From the NCBI GenBank assembly GCA_007644065.1, contig VJWN01000015.1:1092855-1156854 (forward strand): 64,000 nt of DNA, written 5' to 3'. The stretch's first letter is position 1; each line of letters starts with the position of its first letter. The notes beneath the pieces are model-generated. The model had not been told where the DNA came from. It saw only the letters and a program-made list of their open reading frames with translations, and made no database searches. A program made the translations under genes and the position numbers. Shown in pieces: positions 1 to 12,676 of the stretch. The stretch comes from Margaritispora aquatica (taxonomy: Eukaryota; Ascomycota; Leotiomycetes; Helotiales; Discinellaceae).

Positions 1-417
1 CCGCGTGTTAAAGTACTCCACTATAAAAGTTTCGAGCTCCAAGATACATCCTCACCAATCGACGACCTAGAGTGTTGGTGATATCTTGGAGAGGATCAGG
101 CTAAGTAGCTATCTGCATGGATATCCTGGCTTTGCAGCATGCGTGCGAGCTCGCGATGCAGCAACCCCTGGGATTTTCTGTAAAAACTTCATGTTCATGT
201 TCATTCTCATGATCCAACTAACAGCACGAGGGTGGGCACGTATTCGACGAGGTCGGAGGAGCTGCCGAAACTGCTATGGGTAGCTCCTACATAATCAGAG
301 CTCTGTCCCCAATTTTTTGTCTCTCACCTTTCAAGTCCTTCCCATTCTTTTCAATTGAATTGCAAGCTGCAGGTAGCCACAAGAGCTTGAAGCTCCCAAT
401 TGCAGTTGCCCTCCAAC
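1..417 (+). promoter_or_regulatory. Upstream region of the sugar transporter
   Basis: No gene is supported here. A TATA-like TATAAAAG lies at 22-29, and the stretch 300-360 is pyrimidine-rich, as often seen just before fungal start codons. The distance from the TATA box to the ATG at 418 (about 390 nt) is long, so the TATA box may be coincidental or belong to a long leader. Confidence 0.3.
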
Positions 418-2206
418 ATGACCGACATTAACAGATCCGCGCCAACGGCGTCGGAGAACATTGAGAAGCACGAAGTCGAAGCCCAGCATGAAGAGATCTC
501 TCGCTCCATGACCGGCAAGCTGCTCGATCAGGATGCCCGAGCTGGTGCAGACCAGGAGCACGAGTTGGGTCTCTGGCAAGGTCTCAAGAACCATCGCAAA
601 GCTGTTGCGTGGTCCGTTATGGTGTCGGCCACAATTATCATGGAAGGATACGATACGACGCTCTTGGGGTCTTTCAACGGTTACCCAACATACAGAGAGA
701 AGTACGGCAGTTATGTCAACGAGGAGAGTGGATATCAGATCAGTGGTCCTTGGCAAGTCGGCATTGGTAATATTCAGGCTGTGGGAAACATCATTGGTGC
801 GCTTGCAAACGGATATTTCACCGACAAGTACGGACATCGCAAGGTTATGATGGTCAACTTGGTTCTCATGACTGGCTTTGTGTTTATCACGTTCTTTGCT
901 CAAAACGTCGAAATGCTTCTCGTTGGTGCATTCCTCTGCGCCATTCCCTGGGGTGTAAGTCTCAATCTGTTCTCTCTCCAATTTCACCAATCGAGCATAT
1001 AGATATATCCATGGCAAGACAGGCACTAACTCGAGAGGTTTCAGGTGTTCGCAACCCAAGGTCCCGCATACGCAGCTGAGGTTGCACCCTTGGCACTCAG
1101 AGGTTACATGACCGCATTTGTGAACTTGTGCTGGGCTATCGGTCAACTATTCTCTGCGGCCGTTCTCAAGGGACTTTTGGGTAACAAAACCGAGTGGAGT
1201 TACAGAATTCCGTAAGTAGCATCTATCCCGTGATCGCAGATTATCTTGGACATTCGCTAAAACCCATTTCTCCAGTTTCGCCATCCAATGGATCTGGCCC
1301 GTCCCTCTCTTCATCGCCGCATACTACTGTCCCGAATCTCCATGGTACCTGGTCCGCGCAGGCCGTCTCGATGAAGCCGAACACTCCCTCCGCCGCCTCG
1401 CACAAAAAGACGCAAATGTTGATCACCGTGCCGCAGTCGCGCTCATGGTGCACACCACCAAGCTTGAGGAGGAAGAGCGTCTCGGCACCAACTACTGGGA
1501 TTGTTTCCGCGGCACCAACTTGCGCCGTACTGAAATCGCTTGTGTTGCATTCCTGGGACAAATCACAAACGGTGGTGCATTCGCTTACTCGCCCATGTAT
1601 TTCTTTGAGCAGATCGGCATGTCAGCCGAGACTGCTTACGGTATTGGACTCGGCGGTACAGGTATCGCTTTCATCGGTACTATCATCTCGTGGTTCCTGA
1701 TGCGCCGCTTCGGTCGCCGCACTATCTTCCTTACCGGCTTCACATGTCTCATCATCTTCCTGTACGTCATTGCCATCATGTCCTGTACCGAAGCCTCCAA
1801 TCACAACGGTGTCCGCTACGTCCAGGGCGCCTTGTGCGTCCTTTGGCTGTTCGTTTACTCCATGACTGTTGGCCCCATCGTCTACACGCTTGTAGCCGAG
1901 ATCGGCGCCACCCGTCTGCGTACCCAGACCGTTGTGCTCGGTCGCTCCACCTACTACCTTGGTAACATCGTCGGTGGTGTCCTCGAGCCGTACATGATGA
2001 ACCCCGGTAACTGGAACCTGAAGGGCAAGACCGCCTTCTTCTGGGGCACAACCAGTTTGTTGACCACGATCTGGGCATACTTCCGTCTGCCCGAGACGAT
2101 GAACAGGACCTTCGAGGAGCTGGATTACCTGTTCATGAAGAAGGTGTCTGCGAGGAAGTTCTCCAAGACTGAGGTCGATAACGATGAGTTGTATTCGCGT
2201 AATTGA
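418..2206 (+). CDS. MFS sugar transporter, maltose/alpha-glucoside permease type
   Basis: Predicted plasma-membrane proton-coupled sugar importer of the fungal maltose permease group. Three exons: 418-954, 1045-1211, 1276-2206 (introns of 90 and 64 nt, both with GTAAGT donors), giving 544 residues, normal for the family. The ATG at 418 starts MTDINRS; only a TTG lies upstream in frame. Visible family signatures are EGYDTTLLGSFNGYP after the first membrane helix, PWGVFATQ and YAAEVAP around the first intron, CPESPWYLVRAGR near the middle, RRFGRRT in the C-terminal half and RLPETMNRTFEELD near the end. A long cytosolic N-terminus (about 60 residues) and a central loop are typical. Sugar specificity cannot be read from the sequence; maltose, other alpha-glucosides or trehalose are possible. 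Confidence 0.93.
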
Positions 2207-3878
2207 TCGGGGATCCTTTTGAGGAGATGCGTTTTGTTGCGTTTTGTTTGGTCTTTTGGGATCGGATTCTGTGTGGAGAAGATGGTGATGGTGGAGGGGA
2301 AGTGAAATTGTCTATTTGGGATTGATACCATAACGGCCGTCCGTATTTAGTTGTAGAGCAATGGATAACATAGCTCCAAGCTTTCTCTATCAACTTAGCC
2401 TCTCGCTTTTGCATCTGATGTCCAACACACTGTGAATATAAACTACATTGCTTTACTTACCTTCTACTTGTTAGGGTTATTTAGCAGCTTTGCCTATCAT
2501 ATCATATACCTTACCTTCCACTGGATCAATCTTAAGCTTAGTCAAACATTTCTCCTTATCTAAGCTCGTCTTGCATGTGCCATCACGCTGTCATCTTGTT
2601 GAGTAAGCCATTCCAAGTCTCAGCGATGCATTTAAGCGAGACCTACCTCCCTCCATTCAGAAACAACAATCATGCTCCACTTACCCAGTTCTTACCATGC
2701 TGGAACAGAAACGCTGCTTGATCTCGGTAGGCAAAGGCACTGCTATGTTATAGAACAGTACCACAAACCAAAGACTCTATAAACCTATTCTTCCTTTCCT
2801 CTTTCTCATTCTCATTCGTGTGACTTTCGCAGATCATGCGCCATGAGGCCTAAGTAGTCGAAGCAACCTATTCCCGGCGCACGACTTCACGGCTTACCTA
2901 ATATGAGACTCCGATACGTGTGGCTAGAAGAACCTAGGTATTCAAGGTATCTGATCCCAATCGATTAAAGATTCAAACCGTGCAAACTGCTCTCGCAGTC
3001 CCATCAGAGTTCTCGAGTCACGTGAGGTGCGTTGCATGCCCGTCACATCTGATCCTTCCTTTTCTACCTGCTAGCAATACGCATTCTGTCTCTGTCGTCA
3101 TCACAATTACCTACTCACGGGCACATTTAAAACACAGTCATCTTCTCGCTCGCTTGGAGACCAGTCTCCTGCTTTCGAACTGCAGTGGCATGAACGGCAA
3201 TGAAGATGATTTGTTCGGCAAAGGTGATGATATGCCTGGATTTGAGAGGGGGACTCGTAAATTAATTTTGGATTTCTACCGATTTACGCATCGCTACATT
3301 GTCTGCCAAATCCATAGCACGATCAGTAAACCAGCTTCTCTTGTCTTACAGTTTCTCCATCCGTCCTGTTGAGCCGGATGGCACGAAGAATGTGCCCAGT
3401 GGCCATCGTGCCATCTCCAGGTCGCATGAGATAGAGATGGGTTTGGTACTTGAGCTTTTTTTTTTTCCCATTGGCAACAGCGTGAGCGGTTTTCAGACTG
3501 GTTTGGCAAGCTGGGTGGTAAGGCAAATTAAGCGAGGAAGTAGACATGGTTATCACTTCAAGTTTTATGGTTGGTCAAAAAAGTATGAGACAAGTAAATT
3601 CATCAGAACGATTTCAGCTGAGTACTTTTAGTCTAAACTATAGAATCTAAGGACTTCACGAGTGGCATTATATATCATTACGAGTACGCACAAATGAATA
3701 AGAAAGAGGGAAGAAGCAAGAAGCACGTTAGGCCATATCAAGAAAGAACAGCAGGTCGCACTAGATGCTTGCAATTAACTCATAGAATTGTGTGTCCTCT
3801 CCTCGGGAATTCATTATGTTATGATAAATTTACTTTAGTAGAGTCTGTTTGTACAACGAAGTAGTGAGAATAAACTCA
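2207..3878. other. Intergenic region, no supported gene
   Basis: Open frames here are short, start with non-ATG codons and have no recognisable protein features. It holds the 3' regions of the two flanking genes, which converge. A GTCACGTGA palindrome-type bHLH/Cbf1-like site is at 3017-3025 and a T9 run is near 3460. Confidence 0.5.
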
Positions 3879-6503
3879 CTAAATACCCATACCACCCAAT
3901 GCTCCGCCGTCATCATCCCCCGTCACAGTATGATCAAACGTGACGGATCCGGAACGAGCAAGAAGTTCATAACGCGTTGGCCGAAATGGCCATTCCATCC
4001 AGGCTTCTATCATTTCCTTCAGCATGACAGGCGTCAACATCCTCACCCGGAGCTGATCTGGATCAAGTGAACCACCTTGCGTAGGATCAGTCAATGAAGG
4101 ACAGTGCTCAATCAGCCACTCATAGGCGCCTGGTGCCAGAGACTGAAGTCCTCTCTTCACTGGCTGCCTCGCCACCATCATGAGCTGGCTGACGATGAAC
4201 TCAAAGGTTTCCCAGTTCTCTGGGTAGTTTTCGCGGAGAATGGGCCAGATTCGTTTCGGCTGAACATCCAGCAGAGTCATCTCCTGCTCTGGGAAAAATT
4301 CCTGCGAATGCACCTTCAAAGGTTCAGTATCTCTACGATCCCAAACTAGCAGCGGTGGATTCAGTACTAAGGCTTGTGTTCCATCAAAGTAATGGACGAG
4401 TTTCTCGGCTATTCGAGTGTCTGACTCGTCTATCTGGTTCTGTAAATGATCCTGCCTCGATGTAATCTCCTTCATCAGAGCTTCTCGTTCAGCTTCATCC
4501 TTCGAAACAAAGTACTTTTTATGTAATGCTATGATTGAGAATTGCTCATCGATTAGTTTTTGCGTCGAGATAGGCATAACATTTCCGGATTCATACTGTC
4601 GTCGGTATAGTCGAAGGAGGGAGTATTGTGGTGTCAACCGTGTAGAGTCTTCGGTATCATTTTGATCCTCGGTTGGGGAATCGATATCATCAAGATATTT
4701 TGTGAACTTCCCATCCTCATAATCTTTTTCTAGGGCAGAAAGCTTTGCCAGAAATCCCTTTGTAAATAAGGCATCATGCTCAGTTTGAGACTTGCACATC
4801 GCAAGTTGCCGTATCATATCACTCTGCCTCTGTTCGGGGACCTTCATCCCAGCCTTCTCCATTTTTTTTATAACCCCAGTTGCCTGAATTCTAGCGAGGC
4901 CAATATCAGAGCTTTTGAGGCACGTGGAGGAGGCAATTTCTGTCAAATCACACGAAACCTCTGCAAGAACGGCAGCCTTTCTGCGATGGCCGACAGCCTT
5001 TGGCAACACCTTGAGCGTTTCAATGTCTCCAACCCATATCAGCATCCGAACTCGACCATATCTTTGAAAGAGAGACGAGGATTGTGTCGAATCCAACAGC
5101 TGATGCAGCACAAGCTGCGATATCGAGGCGAAACCACGATATGGTCTTCTAGGATGGGACCCTAGGCTAGCTACCACGAGAAGGGTATCATTTTTCTCAT
5201 TAAGTCGTGGGTCACCAGTCTCATAGGCCTCTTGAAAGGGAAGATGGGTTTTGGTAAGAACTTCTTCAAGATGTCTCCAGACAATTCCATTCTTGGGTAC
5301 GAGTGTATATTTAGAGTCGGGGGCATCGAGTAGAGGTTTAAGTAGGGGTGCGTATAATTCATGGTCAGGCTCCAACAAAATGTGCGTACGAGGTTTCAAA
5401 TAATTATGAAGCGTCGAAGACCATACTCCAACACCAGGATTAATCTCAACTATGTCACAACCTTTGTGCCTATCGAGAGATGGTTTCAGACGCTGTAACA
5501 CATCATCTAGCAAGATTTAGCTGTCTAATCGGAAAATTGACAAGTGAATGGATATGAGGATCTTACTTGCGAGCTCTTGACTGACGACGTTGATACGCCT
5601 TTTGTCTGCCTTTGCGCCAGGACGACCTCGTACCGCACTGGCCCAACGAAGGTAATCCCGCGCCTCCTTTGGATGATCCTCTGACTGAAGAAGTTCGTCT
5701 TGAGCTCTCCTCTCTGCAGCCTTTCCTGAAGCAACTTGTCGAAGTTCGCGAGTGATTGATTTCTGCAGCGATTTCTCCCTTCTTTGTATTGCTTCAGGGC
5801 TCTGGTCGTTTTCCTGCTTTGCTTGAAGATATTCTGCAGTTCGTCTTGCACGCAATGCTGCTCTAGTGATGTTTCTATTTTGTTTCCTCTCGAGGATTTG
5901 CTGTTGTATAGTTTCTTTTGTCAAACCCCTCTGTATCTTCTCGTCAATCTCCTGCTGTAATAACAGAGCCTTTTTGGCCTCCCATTCTGCTCTCTTTAGC
6001 ACTCGCTGGGCTTTTGCTTCGCGCGATATCCTCAATCTCTCAGCCGTGGCATGAGCCTTGGCTTGTTTCTCCATCTCGACAGCTTCTCTCATCCTGGTGA
6101 TCGATGCCTGCTCTTCGGCAGACATTTTATTCCACTTCTTGGTCCCTTCTCGGGTCAGGGGTGTCGCTCGAGGCTTTGCCGGCGACCTTCGTCGCCTCTT
6201 GGGTGCTACGGCGGCTGCATCATTGGACTTTGTGCTCGCCAGATTCTCGGACTCCTTGAGGGTTGCATTGCCTGAGAAAGATTCCGTGGTCGAGTCTCCA
6301 TTAGAGGCATCAAGATATGATGTACGAGTTTCTGCTTCCTTGTAATTACTTGCAGAGTTCGATGTACATTCTATACTAGTAGAACTGTACCTTGAACAAG
6401 ATAGATGAAATCGTTGATGTCGAAATTGGCATTGATCTTGATACAATGCTCGCAGATGTCTGCTTCGGACAGATCTGCGTGCAGAAAGAAGCAATTGGAA
6501 CAT
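3879..6503 (-). CDS. mtf1: Mitochondrial transcription factor Mtf1-like (rRNA dimethyltransferase fold)
   Basis: Specificity factor for mitochondrial RNA polymerase, built on the rRNA adenine dimethyltransferase fold. Exon 1 is 6503-5567 and exon 2 is 5506-3879, with a 60-nt intron (GTAAGA donor, GCTAG acceptor); 854 residues. The join reads RINVVSQELANDVLQRL followed by DRHKGCDIVEINPGVGVWSS, the SAM-site-like motif I. Further Mtf1 landmarks are LLEPDHELY, the block RYGRVRMLIWVG, QLMMVARQPV and the C-terminal EAWMEWPFRP, which parallels the yeast protein's MEWPFKP. The start at 6503 gives MFQLLLSARRSVRSRH, an arginine-rich mitochondrial targeting-type leader. Residues ~95-300 are basic (RRRRSP) and alpha-helical/coiled-coil, absent from yeast Mtf1, making this protein more than twice the yeast length. 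It is divergently oriented to the downstream-numbered AMSH gene, sharing a 437-bp intergenic region. Confidence 0.88.
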
Positions 6504-6940
6504 GAAAAGGCGGCGGACTCTATTATACAAGGCGTTTTCGACTCCAAATTGCAAGGAATGAGGAACTCTATTATAACTAGAAACAGAGAATGTGACAAGA
6601 AATGAAGATATACAACAAATGAGAGGTGATGAAAAAATTGACGTTATCCAGGGTGAGGCTGATATTCATGATATTTAGAGACAAGGCTAGAAAGGTGGGT
6701 CTATGATTCTGCCATTGAATTCCGCTTTGATATGGAGGGCTGTTAGGCACCATGCAGCTATGATACCTGGATGTCTTTGAGTGCTTTGAGAAGTAATCAA
6801 TTGCCCGCAAATACCTCGCCATCCAAATTCTCGATGGTCACATTCACACGAGAGTCATCGTCGTGAGATACCTGCTATCAGGGCACCTATACACCAAAGC
6901 TCGTCCTTTCACAAACTCTAAGCTAGCGACAATCCAAATC
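6504..6940. promoter_or_regulatory. Divergent promoter region, mtf1 / sst2-like
   Basis: The 437 bp separate two start codons on opposite strands, so both promoters must lie here. No clear TATA box or operator was recognised. Confidence 0.5.
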
Positions 6941-8635
6941 ATGGCGGGGTCAGGTTACCAGATCTCGAAGCCCATGAGCGTCAAGGAAATATCCAACAAA
7001 GCTCAAGATTTCCGATTCGACCATGCTATTGCACTCAAATACTGGCTTCGCACTGCGGAAACTTTATTGAGAGAGGTTCGTTCCAAGCTCTGAGCATTTA
7101 CAGAAGCTTTACTAATATGTTTTGACAGGCTCATATTTACGAACGGGAACAAAATGATCAGCAGGCTTACCTTTTACTCATGCGATATGCTGCTCTCGTC
7201 GCTGAGAAATTGCCCATGCACCCGTCAGCGGCAGATCCTGAGAATAGGGCAGGGCTGAAGGCTGCACGGAAAACACTACCCTTGGTTTTGGACACTTTGG
7301 AGATCATTAAACCACGAATTAATGCACGTTACTCTAATTGGGAGGCTGCCTTGGAACGGAGAAGAGAAGCGAGCGCGGGTGCTGGGAATTTGAGTTCCGA
7401 TAGTTGGTCACAGGCGGATACAGCTGCAGCTTCAGATCCTGCGGTTGCTGGGAATACCACAACCTTAGGTGCTGCAGAAAACAGTCATTTAGCTGTGAAG
7501 CTTGCCCACAAGGAGATTCGCAGACGTGATGCGGCCCGTAAAGCAACGCGACAAGCTGGAGTGTCTGAGCAAGAAGAGCAAGAACGAAGAACCGCTGGAC
7601 TTTGGGATGATTGGGAGGCAGCATTATCAAGAGACAAGGCATCTCAAGGCGATGAGGATATGCGAGTGAACATGGAGGCTAGCCGCCGAAAATTGGATGG
7701 TGCCCAGGATTTCTTACCAGGTAGTCCTCGGAGGAGGCTATCCAAGCCACAGCCCGCCTTGATGAATGGCAATAGTGAATATCGATATCCATCCATTCAA
7801 AAGTCTACGCCTTTACAGTATCAGGACGAGAAGGAGACCAAACCAGAACGTCCCCCACCACCAATGCCTCTTCACGTTCCACCTAAGCCTCCTAAGGATA
7901 TGCCTCAGCCGAGGGTTGACTCTCCTAATCCTCCAATTCGTCCTAGCAAAGTGCCTCCAGCACTTCCAACCTCAGAATTCGACAGCCCAAAATCGACCTC
8001 AGCATTCACATTTAGGCCATCAGCGTACCTTGAAAATGGCAATCCTTTGCGAACTGTCTTTCTGCCCCCGACCCTGCGGACCGAATTCCTTCGTCATGCC
8101 GACTCCAATACTCGTCGCAACCTAGAAACATGTGGGATGTTGTGTGGCACACTAATCTCTAATGCACTCTTCATCCAGCGAGTTGTAATTCCCGAGCAGA
8201 AGAACACGAGTGATACATGTGAGATGATAAACGAGAGCGACTTCTTCGATTATTGTATTTCCGAAGACCTGATGTGCTTGGGATGGATTCATACACATCC
8301 TACCCAGACGTGTTTCATGAGCAGTCGAGATCTCCACACTCATAACGCATATCAAGCCATGATGGCAGAGAGCATTGCGATTGTTTGCGCACCCAGCAAG
8401 AATCCTTCGTAAGTTCTTTCGAAGTTACACTCGGCTATTCAGAAAAGCTAACAACAGTAGATGGGGAGTTTTTAGGTTGACAGATCCTCCTGGCATGTCT
8501 GCTGTAAGTAATTGTCGGAAACCAGGAATTTTCCACCCTCATGATGAACACAATATTTATACCGATGCTTTGCGGCCGGGCCATGTATTTGAAGCCGAAG
8601 GGTTAGAATTCCAAATTGTGGATATGAGGAAGTGA
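6941..8635 (+). CDS. sst2: AMSH/Sst2-type JAMM deubiquitinase
   Basis: Zinc metalloprotease that trims K63-linked ubiquitin chains at endosomes, acting with ESCRT components; counterpart of human AMSH and fission yeast Sst2. Exons 6941-7075, 7129-8408 and 8461-8635 (introns 53 and 52 nt) give 529 residues. The N-terminal ~110 residues match the USP8/AMSH dimerisation region (FDHAIALKYWLRTAETLLREA...). Residues ~200-330 are charged and then proline-rich (PPPPMPLHVPPKPPKD), a likely SH3/linker region. The C-terminal MPN domain carries the full JAMM motif: H433, H435, S443 and D446 within WIHTHPTQTCFMSSRD, and ends with FHPHDEHNIYTDALRPGHVFEA, the AMSH-specific segment. Start chosen at the first in-frame ATG giving MAGSGYQI. 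All catalytic residues are present. Confidence 0.94.
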
Positions 8636-9696
8636 GAAAATAGGAAAATTAGGGCTTGTCATCATCATGGGAATGAATGTCGCTCCACGCTGGTATGTAT
8701 AATGAAATAGAGGCGTCATGGACTGCACAGATTTGGAGTTTTTGGCAATTTATCATAGCGAAGGCGTTGGCTGTTTATATTCGTATTAGGGTGCATTAAA
8801 TATACTGGACTTGGGACAATAGATCTCGCTGGAAATTCGGGATCTCGCACACTCAAAATAGACTTGATACAGAGAGCATATCCCTTCGGCACTGACGAAA
8901 ACAATGATTTAAACAAAGAAGCTTTAGAATATGGCTCACGGACTTTAGGTCAATGGATGCCGGGTCTGTTACAGCATGAAAGGGGTCTGACTTCTGACAG
9001 TGGCCTTCAATTCAACAAGTGGACGGCGAATCTGACCAGCCTGTTTCCAAGTGGAAGGGTTCAGAGGTCGTAACAAGCAATCCACGGTCTTATTTCCGAC
9101 AATTATGGAGAGCACAAGGTTTAACTCAAGATAGAGCTTGATCTTGAGGCTCTTGAATGTTCTCAGCCAAAGGATTGGGTATGGATCCATCTTGAAACAA
9201 CAACTTCCGTCCACGTTTTTCCGTCCACATTGTTTATTCGCTTCATGCCCATCACCTTCAAGTACGCAAGCGGTGGAGCCTCATTGACTATGCTCCATAA
9301 ATCCAAACCATCTATATGATATTCGAGCTCATGAAATGGAGCTTCCGTCCATGCAATGTTTATTTTTGGGCAAATGGTTTGGCAGAAGGAGTGCCGTCTA
9401 CCAATACCGTTCAGGTGTTCATCTGGTTTGCTTTCTGTGCGCGCATCAAGAGCCATGTTTCTTGAATTTTTGTTGTTCGTCCAGACTCTAAAATGTGGAC
9501 TTGTTGTACTCCGCTGAGTACGTATACACGCAAGAGTTCTGGGGGCAGAGAGTCTGGGAAGCATTATGTTTTTCGTGTATATATTCTCGTAGTCCTACTC
9601 TGCCAGTTGTCTTTTCTGTAGCCTCAATCATTCATTTTATTCTTCTTACATACATTCTTTTCTTGGACAAACAGTCCATTTTATTCATTCTTTACC
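8636..9696. other. Intergenic region, no supported gene
   Basis: About 1 kb without a credible reading frame. The last 150 bp before the beta-glucosidase start are T/C-rich with several TTTTCTT/TCATTC runs, a usual fungal core-promoter composition. Confidence 0.5.
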
Positions 9697-12238
9697 ATGA
9701 AGTCCACCATAAGGTGCATCGCAGGCGCCTTCCTACTGCCTTATGTTCTTGGTGCAAATTCAACATCATCAACTGAGGGAATTCTTTCCTCTGGTGATGT
9801 TGAACTTGGTGTTTGGGCAGAGGCATATGCTAAGGCTACAGCTCTTGTTGCCAGTCTCACAAACGAGGAGAAGCTTACTATCATTACGGGCGGTTCAGTC
9901 ACTGGTGGTGCAGTGAACTGGACTGCACTTCAATTTAAGGATGGAACTGAAAGTGTGCAAGGTAAGTAGTATCATTCAACCGACTTATAACATCACTAAT
10001 TTCCCTTAGGCTATGATTATGTTACTGGTTTCTCAGAGTCATCTGCTCTTGCAATGTCATGGGATAAGACTTTGATGTATGATCAAATGAAAGCTGTGGC
10101 ACTCGAGTTCTACGGGAAGGGCTTCCAAGTTGTCAATGGACCAACATCTCAGCCATTAGGTAACCAATTACCAGCGCCATCTAGAAATACTGCTAACTTC
10201 TGAATAGGTCGCACTCCATGGGGTGGTCGCTTAGTTGAAGCTTTTACACCAGATCCTTACCTGAATGGTATTGCCTTCGGTGTTGGGGCCCGTGCATTCT
10301 CTGATGCTGGAGTTCTTGCTGGAGGCAAGCATTTCCTACTAAACGAGCAGGAGACCAATCGACAAGCTTCAGGCTCCGATTCATCTGATGCCCCGTACTC
10401 TAGCGTTGCTGATGACAAGACTCTTCATGAGACATATCTTTGGTACGTAGGTCTTTGGGATGCATCCGATATGAGCTAATCCGAGCAGGTCCTTCTATGA
10501 TGGTGTCAAGGAAGGCTTGTCCGCTGTCATGTGCGCCATGACAAAAGTCAACGGCACACTCTCTTGCGAGAACGAAGCGCTTCTTCAAACTATGCTGAAG
10601 ACCGAGCTCGGATTCCCCGGTTTAGTCTTCCCAGATGTTTCTGGTCAAGCCACTGCCTATGGATCTGCCAACGGTGGACTCGATTTTGGTTCTTCTACTT
10701 ACTGGTCCAATGCCACCCTTCAGGCAGGCATCAACAATGGTTCTTTCACTCAGGCTCGCCTCGATGATATGGCTGTTCGCAACGTGATTGGATACTTCTA
10801 TGTTGGTCTTGATAATGGCACCCAACCGGCCCATGTTGGCTCTGACGAGTATGTTGATGTCCGTGGCAACCACAGTACCATCGTTCGCACAAATGGTGCT
10901 GCCTCCCTTGTCCTTTTGAAGAACACAAACAAGACCCTGCCTCTCAACAAACCTCGTTCAATGGCACTGTTTGGCGCTCATGCTGGGCCAGTTATGGCAG
11001 GACCAAACTACGTTTTCGGTGTTACAGGATCTGGTCCAACTTATGACGGTCACTTGGCAGGCGGAAGCGGCTCCGGCCAGACATCCTTCCCATATCTCAT
11101 CACTCCACAGCAAGCTTTGACCAACAAAGCTGCCCTGGACGGAACCATGATCCGCTGGATCTTGAACAACACCTATACCAGCTCATCTTCATCTGGCTCA
11201 TTTGGGGGCGGTGGCAGTGGTGGTGGTGGAGGCTTTGGTGGAAACGGTACAATGCCAGGAAGTGCGAACGCAACATCTGGTCTCACGAAGCGTCAAGCTG
11301 GTGGCATCGCTCTTCTCAGCGGCGGAACAGCGATCACCCAAACAATTCCCGATTACGCCACTGGTGCGGCAGTCTGCATCGCATTTGTCAACGCTCTCTC
11401 AGGAGAGGGTGCCGATCGCACCGAGCTTCGTAATACGGAAGAGGATGACATGGTCATCTCAGTCGCGGCCAATTGCGCAAACACAGTTGTAGTTGTCAAC
11501 TCTGTCGGCGCTTATATTGTTGACGCTTGGATTGAGAACGAAAATGTCACTGCTGTCATTTATGGTGGTCTTCTCGGCCAGGAATCCGGAAATGCTCTCG
11601 TCGATGTTCTCTATGGTGATGTAAACCCATCTGCACGCCTCGCTCACACTATTGCCAAGAACGAGAGTGATTACAACGTCGCTGTCTGCGAGACTGCTGT
11701 TTGTGATTTTACTGAGGGCAACTATGTCGATTACAGATACTTCGATAAGTACAATGTTACTCCTCGCTATGAGTTTGGTTATGGTTTGTCTTACACCACA
11801 TTCGCTTACTCTGCCCTCAGCGCCAGTGTAACTAATGCTACTGCTCTGGCATCCACTTACCCTACTGGTGCTCTGGCAGTTGGAGGATACAGTGATCTTT
11901 GGGACGAGGTTATCAACGTCTCTGTCACTGTAGCCAACACCGGATCCGTGGACGGCAACGAGGTTTCTCAGCTCTATGTCCAGTATCCTGCTGCAGCCGA
12001 CCAACCTATCCGCTGGTTGAGAGGTTTTGAACGTACCAAGATTGCTTCCGGTGCAAGCTCTACTGTCACCTTCAGCGTCAGAAGAAGAGATATCAGTATG
12101 TGGGATGTCAGCGCACAGCAGTGGGCTGTCATTGAGGGAGAGTATGTCTTTAGTGTTGGTGCTAGCTCGAGAGACTTGAGGGTCTCTTCTACCGTCACTG
12201 TTGGTGGTTCAGGATCTAACTCAACTATCAAACCATAG
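9697..12238 (+). CDS. Secreted GH3 beta-glucosidase
   Basis: Family 3 glycoside hydrolase, predicted to release glucose from cello-oligosaccharides or other beta-glucosides outside the cell. Four exons, 9697-9961, 10010-10159, 10208-10442 and 10489-12238, with introns of 48, 48 and 46 nt; 799 residues. A signal peptide (MKSTIRCIAGAFLLPYVLGA) is clear. GH3 landmarks: GRTPWGGRLVEAFTPDPYLNG, KHFLLNEQETNR, and the nucleophile region GLVFPDVSGQ with D266 in the place of the usual SDW aspartate. The alpha/beta sandwich carries SGEGADRTEL, then PRYEFGYGLSYTTF and a C-terminal FnIII-like domain. Many N-glycosylation sequons. Odd features: a Ser/Gly-rich insertion (residues ~440-480) followed by K484-R485, a Kex2-like dibasic site. 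FPDV instead of MSDW is a variant seen in part of the family. Confidence 0.93.
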
Positions 12239-12676
12239 ATCCTCTTGTCTGCAAGACCAGAAATAGATTTGAAGCAAGTTTTCAAAGTTGGGGAAATTTC
12301 TTGTATATATCCAACTCTGGTATGTTCATGTATATATTAAAATCGTATGTTTTTGTTTGCAGAAGCAAGTCCTACCATCAGGAAACTCTTTTCTTCACGT
12401 ATATAAAATCACAGACTTGATGGGTCCAAAATCAACATAGGTAGAATATGATGATTCTCGACCTGCATGCCGTTCGCCCCGTATGGTTCTCATACAAAAT
12501 CAAGGGTGTAATATTGTCAGTCATCCAACCTTAGGCTCACTTATGTTTCGTTTCTCAGTGAGCTGGATATGACGAGGTCACATGATGCTACCAAAAATGT
12601 GAGTTTTCGGAAATGAGAGGAGTCTCAGTCGGTCATCAGACAAGATAGACACAATTATTATCGTTGGGTTTGAGTA
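12239..12676. other. Intergenic region
   Basis: The 438 bp carry the beta-glucosidase 3' end (AT-rich TATATAT runs near 12300 and 12330) and the upstream region of the MOSC gene. No other structure was recognised. Confidence 0.4.

Noticed and set aside
331..1146. 271-codon open frame on the minus strand
   Set aside because: It lies antisense to the first two exons of the clear MFS transporter, and has no domain features.
2980..3372. 130-codon open frame on the plus strand
   Set aside because: Non-ATG start, biased composition, no motif or splice structure; judged to be chance.
11459..12004. 181-codon open frame on the minus strand
   Set aside because: Antisense shadow of the beta-glucosidase coding sequence.
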